A DNA stretch of 47,415 nucleotides from Nocardia camponoti (GTDB lineage Bacteria; Actinomycetota; Actinomycetes; Mycobacteriales; Mycobacteriaceae). Position numbers and translations under genes: made by a program. Location: contig NZ_BMMW01000003.1 of NCBI RefSeq assembly GCF_014646135.1, positions 736,159-783,573 on the forward strand. The letters run 5' to 3'. The notes beneath the pieces are model-generated. The model was not told where the DNA came from. It searched no databases and saw only the letters and a program-made list of their open reading frames with translations. The stretch's first letter is position 1; every line of letters begins with the position of its first letter. This document shows positions 7,869-14,886 of the stretch, piece after piece.

Positions 7869-9617
7869 ATGGCGAAAATGCGGTGGCCCGTCTCGCGAAG
7901 GACGTTTCTTCGCGGCACGGTCGCAGCGGGGGCGATCACGGCGGGGGCCGCATCTATCGCACGTGGTGTCGCGTTTGGCGCACCGGCTGGGCGTCGCGTC
8001 GCGGTGATTGGCGGCGGCGTCGCTGGCCTCACCGCAGCCCATGAGCTGGGCGAACGCGGCTTCGATGTCACCGTTTATGAGGCTCGCGAGTTAGGCGGAA
8101 AAGCGCGCAGCATCGGTTTCGCTGGCACCGGACGCGACGGTCGACCCGACCTCCCCGGCGAGCACGGCTTCCGTTTCTTCCCTGGTTTCTACCAAAACTT
8201 GCCAGAAACAATGCGTCGCATTCCGGTTGCCGGCAATGCCGACGGCGTCTGGTCGAACCTGCTTACCGTCCCCGAAGCGCGATTCTCGCGACGCGACGCC
8301 GATGACGTTCTCCTCGCACTTCCCGAGGGCCTGCTCAGTCCCGCGAGCCCGGAATCCATTTCCGAAACCATTGGCGCGACGCTATCGACAATGACGAAAA
8401 TGTCGTCCCAGGAACTTGCCTATTTCACTAACCGGCTCATGGTGTTTAACACCAGTTGCGATGCCCGCCGTTTCGGTCAGTGGGAACACACGTCATGGCA
8501 TGACTTCGTCCACGGTAATCAGCGTTCGCATGAATTCCGGGCGCTGATTTCTCGCTCGCTCACGTCAATCATGGTGGCAGCCAAGGAGAATCTGGCGAGC
8601 ACGCGAACCATTGGGGCGATGGGTGAACAGTTCCTCGGCAACCCGCTCGGCCTTGGCAACGACGGTGGCCTCGACCGCGTGCTCAACAACACGACCAACG
8701 CCGCGTGGATCGACCCGTGGGTCGCGCATCTGCGCTCGCTTGGCGTGCGGTTCGAGACCGATGCGCGCGTTGACGCGTTGAGCGTGCGCGATAAACGCAT
8801 TAGTGCCGCGCGTACGAGCTCGGGTAAGACGATCGACGCCGACTACTTCATTGTCGCGCTGCCCGTAGAACAGGCGCGAAAGCTGTGGTCAAGTGAAATC
8901 CTTTCTCTCGCACCGGAATACGAAGCGATGAACAATCTGTTCGTCGACTGGATGAACGGCATGCAGATCTACTTCCGTTCGCCGTTGAATATTTCGCGTG
9001 GTCACGCCGCCTACGTCGACTCGCCGTGGTCGCTCACGTCCATCAGCCAGAACCAGCTCTGGACAACCAAGCTCCCAAGTTTCGGCGACGGCACGGTCGC
9101 CGACTGCCTTTCCGTCGACATCTCCGACTGGAACACGCCAGGCATGCTTTACGGCAAACCCGCAAAGGAATGCACGCACGAGGAAATCTTCCGCGAAGTG
9201 TGGGCGCAACTGACCGCGCACCTCAACGATCGCGAACAATTGCTCCGCCCAGCGGATGCGCATTCCTGGTTCCTCGATCCAGGCATTACCTGGCAGGGCA
9301 GCCGAAATGACAACGCCGATCCACTGTTGATTAACACCGCGGGGTCGTGGGATTCGCGGCCAAACGCACGCGGGCCGATCGAAAATCTATTCCTCGCCGG
9401 CGACTACGTGCGCACCGACATCGACCTCGCGACGATGGAAGGCGCGAATGAATCGGCGAAGATGGCGGTGAACGCGCTGCTTGACGTCGCGGGATCATCG
9501 GCCCCACGCGCGACGACGCTGCGGCTGCGGCGCACGCCCGAACTCGAACCCATGCGCGCGCTCGACGCCCAACGGTACGCACAGGGTTTGCCCAATATCT
9601 TGGATGTTCAGCCTTAG
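7869..9617 (+). CDS. Tat-exported FAD-dependent oxidoreductase (hydroxysqualene dehydroxylase/phytoene-desaturase-like)
   Basis: The 582-residue protein starts at ATG 7869. This keeps a twin-arginine signal (SRRTFLRG, RR at 10-11, then an alanine-rich hydrophobic stretch to about residue 40). An upstream in-frame codon at 7830 would bury the signal. The FAD Rossmann motif VAVIGGGVAG follows at about 44-53. A C-terminal FAD segment, LFLAGDYVRTDIDLATMEGA, is typical of the amine oxidase/phytoene desaturase superfamily. In HpnE-like and carotenoid-desaturase-like relatives the substrate is an isoprenoid. No isoprenoid gene is adjacent, so the substrate is open. Export by Tat means the flavin is loaded before secretion. 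Confidence 0.8.
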   Translation: MAKMRWPVSRRTFLRGTVAAGAITAGAASIARGVAFGAPAGRRVAVIGGGVAGLTAAHELGERGFDVTVYEARELGGKARSIGFAGTGRDGRPDLPGEHGFRFFPGFYQNLPETMRRIPVAGNADGVWSNLLTVPEARFSRRDADDVLLALPEGLLSPASPESISETIGATLSTMTKMSSQELAYFTNRLMVFNTSCDARRFGQWEHTSWHDFVHGNQRSHEFRALISRSLTSIMVAAKENLASTRTIGAMGEQFLGNPLGLGNDGGLDRVLNNTTNAAWIDPWVAHLRSLGVRFETDARVDALSVRDKRISAARTSSGKTIDADYFIVALPVEQARKLWSSEILSLAPEYEAMNNLFVDWMNGMQIYFRSPLNISRGHAAYVDSPWSLTSISQNQLWTTKLPSFGDGTVADCLSVDISDWNTPGMLYGKPAKECTHEEIFREVWAQLTAHLNDREQLLRPADAHSWFLDPGITWQGSRNDNADPLLINTAGSWDSRPNARGPIENLFLAGDYVRTDIDLATMEGANESAKMAVNALLDVAGSSAPRATTLRLRRTPELEPMRALDAQRYAQGLPNILDVQP

Positions 9618-9651
9618 CGGGTCCGCCAAGCGCGTGCACCCGTCGCGCACA

Positions 9652-9657
9652 TAGACT
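9652..9657 (+). promoter_or_regulatory. -10 element for leaderless murT-gatD transcription
   Basis: TAGACT ends seven bases before the GTG at 9664. The expected transcription start therefore falls on the first base of the start codon. No ribosome-binding site precedes the GTG. Leaderless genes are common in mycobacteria. Confidence 0.55.
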
Positions 9658-9663
9658 CGCTGC

Positions 9664-10899
9664 GTGGCAGACATCTCGATGCGCGGGCGCCTTGCCCTGC
9701 GGGCAGCGGCGGCGGCGTCGTGGGCTTCGCAGAAGGCCGGACGCGGCAAAGGTTCGATGATCGGCGGCCTGATCGCGTTGCAGATCGACCCGTCGATCAT
9801 GACGCAACTTGGGCGCGGCAGGCGGACCGTGCTGGTCACCGGCACGAACGGCAAGTCGACGACTACCCGCATGACCACCGCTGCCCTCGGCACGCTCGGC
9901 CCCGTCGCGACCCAGGCCGACGGTGCCAACATGGACGCGGGCATTGTCGCGGCATTAAGCCAGCACCTCGACGTGCCGCTCGCCGCGATCGAGGTCGATG
10001 AACTGCACTTGCCGCACGTCAGCGACGCGCTTGAGCCGTCGGCGATCGTGCTGTTGAACCTGTCGCGCGACCAGCTCGACCGCGTCGGCGAGATCAACAT
10101 GATCGAACGCAAGCTGCGCGCCGGGCTCGCGAAGCATCCGCAAGCGGTCGTGATCGCCAACTGCGACGACGTGCTTGTGTCGTCGATCGCCTACGACCAC
10201 CCGAACGTGGTGTGGGTCGCCGCGGGCAGCGGGTGGGCTGTCGACGCGACAAGTTGTCCGCGCAGCGGCGAGCCGATCGTCTGGGAAGGCGACAACTGGC
10301 GTTCGACTGGCACGGATTTCCAACGCCCACAGCCGGATTGGTGGCTGGATGGCGAATTCGTCTGCGGCCCTGACGGTTTCCGCGCACCACTTTCGTTGGC
10401 CCTTCCTGGTCGCGCGAACCGGGGCAATGCGGCACAGGCCGTTGCCGCCGCTGTCGCGCTTGGCGCGGACGCGCTGAAGGCGGTCGACGCGACTAGCACC
10501 GTGCGCGAGATCGCTGGGCGATACCGCACGGTCACCGTTGGCGACCACGACGCGCGACTGCTCCTCGCGAAGAACCCGGCTGGGTGGCAGGAAGCGCTTT
10601 CGATGATCGAGCCGAGTTCGGCTGGGCTCGTGATCGCGGTCAACGGGCAGGTGCCCGACGGCGAAGATCTGTCGTGGCTGTGGGACGTGCGATTTGAGCA
10701 CTTCGAAGGAGTGCAGGTTGTGGCATCCGGTGAGCGCGGCACCGACCTCGCGGTGCGCCTGACCTACGCTGGCGTCCCACACACCCTCGTGCCCGACCCG
10801 CTCGACGCCATTAAATCGTGCCCGTCCGGCCACGTTGAAGTGCTGGCCAACTACACCGCGTTCCGCGACCTCAACCGCGATCTGGAGGCGCGCGCATGA
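9664..10899 (+). CDS. murT: Lipid II isoglutaminyl synthase, MurT subunit
   Basis: This 411-residue Mur-ligase-like subunit activates the alpha-carboxyl of D-Glu in the lipid II stem peptide with ATP. GatD supplies ammonia, giving D-isoglutamine. The P-loop is GTNGKSTT at 60-67, and the central Mur-ligase domain contains EVDELHLP. The C-terminal DUF1727 domain includes DVRFEHFEG. The region where staphylococcal MurT carries a four-cysteine zinc ribbon keeps only CPRS and one later Cys (FVCGPDG), so the ribbon looks lost. It is coupled to gatD by an ATGA overlap and is probably leaderless. The equivalent in M. tuberculosis is Rv3712, from memory. Confidence 0.93.
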   Translation: MADISMRGRLALRAAAAASWASQKAGRGKGSMIGGLIALQIDPSIMTQLGRGRRTVLVTGTNGKSTTTRMTTAALGTLGPVATQADGANMDAGIVAALSQHLDVPLAAIEVDELHLPHVSDALEPSAIVLLNLSRDQLDRVGEINMIERKLRAGLAKHPQAVVIANCDDVLVSSIAYDHPNVVWVAAGSGWAVDATSCPRSGEPIVWEGDNWRSTGTDFQRPQPDWWLDGEFVCGPDGFRAPLSLALPGRANRGNAAQAVAAAVALGADALKAVDATSTVREIAGRYRTVTVGDHDARLLLAKNPAGWQEALSMIEPSSAGLVIAVNGQVPDGEDLSWLWDVRFEHFEGVQVVASGERGTDLAVRLTYAGVPHTLVPDPLDAIKSCPSGHVEVLANYTAFRDLNRDLEARA

Positions 10900-11612
10900 G
10901 CGAATCGACAATCCGCATCGGCCTTGTTTTGCCCGACGTCATGGGCACGTACGGCGACGGCGGTAATGCTTTGGTCCTGCGACAGCGGTTGCGGATGCGC
11001 GGATACGACGCCGAAATCGTGGAAATCACACTGGCCGATCCGGTGCCGGATTCGCTCGACATCTACACGCTTGGTGGTGCGGAAGACTCCGCGCAGCGGT
11101 TGGCGACGCGCCACTTGCAGCGGTACCCGGGGTTGCAGCAGGCGGCAGCGAAAGGCGCTCCGGTGCTTGCGATTTGCGCCGCGATCCAGGTGCTCGGCAA
11201 TTGGTATCAGACCTCCGCTGGCGAAAAGGTCGACGGCGTAAGCCTTTTCGATGTCACCACGTCGCCGCAGGACACGCGCGCGATCGGCGAGGTGACGACC
11301 ACGCCCGTGCTTGAGGGACTTAGCGCGCCGCTGACCGGCTTCGAAAACCACCGCGGCGGAACCCTGCTCGGCGCTGCGGCGTCGCCACTTGCCCGGGTGA
11401 CGCGCGGTGTTGGCAACGGGGTTGGCGATGGGACTGAAGGCGTGGTGCAGGGTTCAGTACTCGGCACGTACCTGCACGGCCCCGCCTTGGCGCGAAACCC
11501 AGAATTGGCCGATTACTTGATCGCACGGGCTTTGGGTGTATCGCCGAACGAACTTGCCCCACTTGACCTGCCGGAAGTCGCACAGCTGCGACGCGAGCGA
11601 TTGCGCGCGTAA
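10896..11612 (+). CDS. gatD: Lipid II isoglutaminyl synthase, GatD glutamine amidotransferase subunit
   Basis: This 238-residue class I-type (CobB/CobQ-like) glutaminase releases ammonia for MurT. The nucleophile is C94 in LAICAAIQ and the catalytic histidine is H194 in GTYLHGP. Both positions agree closely with staphylococcal GatD. N-terminal GTYGDGGNALVL is the family signature. The ATG overlaps the murT stop as ATGA (10896-10899), which helps equal production of the two subunits. The product acts at the cytosolic face of the membrane on lipid II. The old name cobQ2 is misleading. Confidence 0.94.
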   Translation: MSESTIRIGLVLPDVMGTYGDGGNALVLRQRLRMRGYDAEIVEITLADPVPDSLDIYTLGGAEDSAQRLATRHLQRYPGLQQAAAKGAPVLAICAAIQVLGNWYQTSAGEKVDGVSLFDVTTSPQDTRAIGEVTTTPVLEGLSAPLTGFENHRGGTLLGAAASPLARVTRGVGNGVGDGTEGVVQGSVLGTYLHGPALARNPELADYLIARALGVSPNELAPLDLPEVAQLRRERLRA

Positions 11613-11657
11613 GGGGACCCGCGAATCGTCACTTGACGGACGTGGAGCATGCGCTTC

Positions 11658-11775
11658 GGCGTGTCGCACCCGAACTGGTTGGCATTTTCGTGCACGTTCG
11701 AGGCTGAACCAGCCGAAAACGGCCTTTGCACGTGAACGCGCACGAAAATGCCAACGACGGCAGGTACGACACGCC
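11658..11775. repeat. Palindromic intergenic element, copy 3 of 3, with nested outer arms
   Basis: The inner arms at 11679-11699 and 11734-11754 pair over 21 bp with one mismatch and contain TGGCATTTTCGTGC/GCACGAAAATGCCA. The outer arms GGCGTGTCGCACC (11658-11670) and GGTACGACACGCC (11763-11775) pair over 13 bp with one mismatch. The whole 118-bp unit can fold as a cruciform or long hairpin. It lies between the converging ends of gatD and the metallopeptidase gene. Confidence 0.88.
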
Positions 11776-11790
11776 TGGACGCACCGCTTC

Positions 11791-12807
11791 TTACCCGACC
11801 GGCACCAAGCTCCCGCACAGCTCGTGCACCAACCGCATCTTGCGAAGCACTGGTTCGGGCAGCACGAATGGGTACAGGTCATCGTGGCCCATGCTGCGGT
11901 TCAGCATGTTCAGCGACCACGCCAACGGCAACCACAGTTCGATGATTTTGTCGAAGCCCGCGCGGCCGACCTGTGGGCGGTCGAGAGTCGCGCCTGCGGG
12001 CGCGAACCCGAAGGCCGCGGCCGTATCCAGGGTGTCGCGGATATGCAGGTAGTGCGCGAAGGTTTCGGCCCAGTCTTCGGCCGGGTGCATTGTCGCGTAC
12101 GCCGACACGTAGTCGCGTTCCCAACCCGGGGTCGCGCCGGATGCGTAGTAGCGGTCGACGGCGGCGCGGTAGTCGCTGTATGGGTCGCCGAATAGGTCCG
12201 TGAACTGGGGTGATGCGCCGGTTTCGGCGACCAGCACGGTGAAGTAGTAGTGGCCGATCTCGTGCCGGAAATGGCCGAGCAAGGTGCGGTACGGCTCGGC
12301 CATCGCGACGCGCAGCTGTTCGCGATGGGGGTCGTCGGCTTCGGCGAGGTCGAGGGTCACGACACCGCCAAGGTGACCGGTGCGCACCCGGGTTGTTCGG
12401 CTCGACAGCAGGTCGAAGGCGAGCCCGTTCGGGTTGGCATCCGAGCGTCCATCGACCGGCAGTCCCAGTTCAACAAGCTCAAAGATCAAGCGGCGCTTCG
12501 CTGTTTCCGCTTCGGCGAACGCCGCGAGCCCGTCCCGGTCTGAGTCGTTGGGACGGGTACGCGTGAGCTGGCACGATTCGCACAGCCCCTCTTCGGCGAC
12601 AAGCCAATTGCACCGCGCCACATGCATATTCGCGCACAGTCGGTAGCGCTGCGCGTCGACAACCCCTTGTTCCGGTGCGTCGGCTTCGCTCAAGATCACG
12701 AGTGCGCGGTCGCGTAGCGAGAAACCGAGTCGGCTGGAGCAGGCTAAGCAGACCGAATTTTCAAAAGCCAACCGTTGCCCACAGTTTGGACACGTGAAAT
12801 CGCGCAT
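11791..12807 (-). CDS. Zinc-ribbon putative metallopeptidase (Peptidase_Mx/DUF2248-like)
   Basis: In this 338-residue protein two zinc-binding cysteine sets open the sequence: C6-C9-C20-C23 and C58-C66-C76-C79. A metallopeptidase-like domain follows with HEIGH at 182-186 (FRHEIGHYYF). AEDWAETFAHYLH downstream may provide the third metal ligand. This architecture matches proteins annotated as putative zinc-binding metallopeptidase. ATG at 12807 is supported by GGAGG seven bases upstream. There is no signal peptide, so it is probably cytosolic. The gene stands alone, converging on gatD. The substrate is unknown. Confidence 0.8.
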   Translation of the reverse strand: MRDFTCPNCGQRLAFENSVCLACSSRLGFSLRDRALVILSEADAPEQGVVDAQRYRLCANMHVARCNWLVAEEGLCESCQLTRTRPNDSDRDGLAAFAEAETAKRRLIFELVELGLPVDGRSDANPNGLAFDLLSSRTTRVRTGHLGGVVTLDLAEADDPHREQLRVAMAEPYRTLLGHFRHEIGHYYFTVLVAETGASPQFTDLFGDPYSDYRAAVDRYYASGATPGWERDYVSAYATMHPAEDWAETFAHYLHIRDTLDTAAAFGFAPAGATLDRPQVGRAGFDKIIELWLPLAWSLNMLNRSMGHDDLYPFVLPEPVLRKMRLVHELCGSLVPVG

Positions 12808-12939
12808 AGCCGCACCTCCGCATAAGCAACGTTGCCCTACCAGCGGGCTTCGCGCCGCGCTTGCGCCGATAATGTCACGCGATCGCCGCCGAACCGACTA
12901 GACACCGCCTAGTAGGGAGCGCCCGGGCGGTCTCCCGCG

Positions 12940-13019
12940 CCTATGTTCCGCCAAGCAAGCGCCAGGCACCATCGCGCGCGCGTGCCACACCGACCGCGTC
13001 GCCACCCCACAACCGCGAA
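12940..13019 (-). pseudogene. Duplicated 3'-end fragment of the PD-(D/E)XK-like gene, stop codon included
   Basis: An ungapped 80-bp alignment pairs 12940-13019 with 13077-13156, the last 26 codons of the gene next door, with about 17 mismatches by eye. In the matching frame it reads ...SRLWGGDAVGVARARDG followed by AWRLLGGT and TAG at 12941-12943. The true gene ends SRLSGGAEIDVAREREV followed by VWRLLGGT and TAG. The stop codon sits at the same place. There is no start codon or upstream body, so it is a remnant, 137 bp downstream of the original. Confidence 0.75.
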
Positions 13020-13077
13020 TTCCCGTCGGCGGGTCGCGAACTCGCAACGCTGCCGTACCGCCCGGCCGACCCCGCTC

Positions 13078-13977
13078 CTAAGTTCCGCCAAGCAAGCGCC
13101 AGACAACCTCGCGCTCACGTGCCACGTCGATCTCCGCACCGCCCGACAGTCGCGAAAGTAGCTCGGACAGTCCCCAACTCGCCAGGTACCCGTAGCGCGC
13201 TGAGTAAATGCCGACCTCGTTGATCCGGTACGTATCGCTGTGGTCGAACAGCGCGTACGTGATCACCTGGTACAGGTCGACGGTCGACAGTGAATCCGAG
13301 CGCAGGCCCGTCCTCGCGTTCTTCGCGCCCAAGTGGGTCTTGATGTCGATCAACAACCCATCCGCGATCAGGTCCGCGTCCGCGTTCACCAGTTTCGACG
13401 CGTCGAAAGTTGGGCCCGGGTAGAACGGCGGGCGCAATTTGGGAAGAAAGTGCTGGTCAGCGACTCCGCGCAGCTCCCACAACTGGCGGATCGCATCGGG
13501 CGGCGCGAGCGACAACAGCGACGCGGGGTCGAACCGTCCCGCCTCCAACAACGACGCCAACGCCGAATCACGAAGCAACCCACGGCGATACACATCCGTA
13601 CACAGGGCAAGTGCCCAGCACGCGCGACTCAGTCGATCAACATCCTCCGAGTCCGCCGAAGCCGCCGCCGATGCGCTCGCGACCCCAATCACGTCCTCGA
13701 TCACCGCCAACTCGTGCGGGTGCCCGAAGAAGCCGAGCAGCGCGATCACCGGCGCGTGGTTGGGGACAAGCAGGAACCGAACGAGGAAGTCGAAGGCCGA
13801 ACCGAGCGTCGCGGGGTTGGCCGGGTTCACTGTCGCGGAATCGACGAGCAGCGGCCCACTCCCCCGCCGAAACTCCGCCTGAATCGGCCTTACGTCAGGA
13901 AACCGCTGGTCAAGGTACTCCCGCAGCGGCGACTTCTTGTCGCGAAGAGCGGCCGACAAGTTCGTGTACACATACAT
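13078..13977 (-). CDS. Rv3714c-like conserved protein with PD-(D/E)XK nuclease motifs
   Basis: The protein has 299 residues. The C-terminal third carries ADLIADG, then LLIDIKTH (D202, D211-x-K213), and QVITY (Q237, Y241). This order (D, short gap, DxK, then QxxxY) is that of RecB/Cas4-like PD-(D/E)XK nucleases. The N-terminal half is helical and not recognised. By position between gatD and recR it corresponds, from memory, to Rv3714c of M. tuberculosis, a conserved protein without assigned function. Here it starts 18 bases after the transglutaminase stop, with GAGG about ten bases before the ATG, so it looks like the last gene of the amidoligase operon. Nuclease activity is inferred from motifs only. 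Confidence 0.75.
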   Translation of the reverse strand: MYVYTNLSAALRDKKSPLREYLDQRFPDVRPIQAEFRRGSGPLLVDSATVNPANPATLGSAFDFLVRFLLVPNHAPVIALLGFFGHPHELAVIEDVIGVASASAAASADSEDVDRLSRACWALALCTDVYRRGLLRDSALASLLEAGRFDPASLLSLAPPDAIRQLWELRGVADQHFLPKLRPPFYPGPTFDASKLVNADADLIADGLLIDIKTHLGAKNARTGLRSDSLSTVDLYQVITYALFDHSDTYRINEVGIYSARYGYLASWGLSELLSRLSGGAEIDVAREREVVWRLLGGT

Positions 13978-13995
13978 CGACCGGCCCTCGCTTCA

Positions 13996-14886
13996 TTAGG
14001 GGATGGGTGCAACGTCGACGGAAACGCGAATGGTCGACTGTTTGGCGTCGGTGTAAATGATGCCCCGCAACGGCGGCACATCGGCGTAATCGCGACCCCA
14101 CGCCACAGTCACGTAGCGTTCGTCGGCGAATTGGTCGTTGGTCGGGTCAAAGGCGACCCAACTGCCCGTCCGGTCGTCGTCGGTCACCCCGGGCACCCAA
14201 ACCGCCGCCCACGCGTGCGTCGCGTCGACCCCGACCATGCGTTCTTTGCCCGGCGGCGGGTCGGTCGCGAGATACCCCGACACGTATCGGGCGGCTAACC
14301 CATGCGACCGCAGGCAGGCCGCCCCGATCCGCGCGAAGTCCTGACAGACGCCTTCGCGCGCGGCGAAGACGTCGGCGACCTTGGTGCTCACGGTTGTCGA
14401 CCCCGAGCGATAGCGAAAGTCGTTGTGTATCCGCGTATTTAGCTCGGCAACAGCATCAAGCAAACTGCGACCGGGCGTGAAACTCTCCGCAGCGTAATCG
14501 AATACCTCGGGCGTGATCTCGGGCGGCGTGAGGTCGAGCGTGAACTCGACAGCGAGCGGCCCGTTCGCCCCGCTCGGGCGCGCCTGCTCCCACGGCAGAT
14601 CGACGCCAGGCACGGTAGCTGGGTCGATCGGGTCGACCTCAACAAACGACTCGCCGGTCACGTCCAACGCGCGATGCTCGGCGGTGACGTGAAAATACGT
14701 TGTCGTGTTGCCGTAAACGTCGGTGCCGATCGAGCGGTCCGAAGGCACGGGGTCGATCACAATATCGTGGTCGGAAAGCCGCTGACCAGGGCATTCCCTG
14801 GGCGTCAGATAGGCGCGACCGTACGAACTCGTGACAGCGTCGGAGTAGCTGTAGGTGGTCTTGTGCGTGACCTTGAAGCGCCTCAT
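13996..14886 (-). CDS. Transglutaminase-like cysteine protease
   Basis: This 296-residue protein consists of an N-terminal beta domain (bacterial transglutaminase-like N, residues 1-110) and a transglutaminase-like core. The catalytic triad is visible as C181 (GVCQDF), H224 (DATHAWAAVW) and D247 (AFDPTND). Such enzymes cut or transfer amide bonds. There is no signal peptide. The start overlaps the stop of the ATP-grasp gene by 4 bases (14883-14886). Neighbourhoods of this enzyme with circularly permuted ATP-grasp and Alpha-E are widespread in bacteria and have been predicted to form a peptide-synthesis and processing system. The substrate is unknown. Confidence 0.9.
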   Translation of the reverse strand: MRRFKVTHKTTYSYSDAVTSSYGRAYLTPRECPGQRLSDHDIVIDPVPSDRSIGTDVYGNTTTYFHVTAEHRALDVTGESFVEVDPIDPATVPGVDLPWEQARPSGANGPLAVEFTLDLTPPEITPEVFDYAAESFTPGRSLLDAVAELNTRIHNDFRYRSGSTTVSTKVADVFAAREGVCQDFARIGAACLRSHGLAARYVSGYLATDPPPGKERMVGVDATHAWAAVWVPGVTDDDRTGSWVAFDPTNDQFADERYVTVAWGRDYADVPPLRGIIYTDAKQSTIRVSVDVAPIP

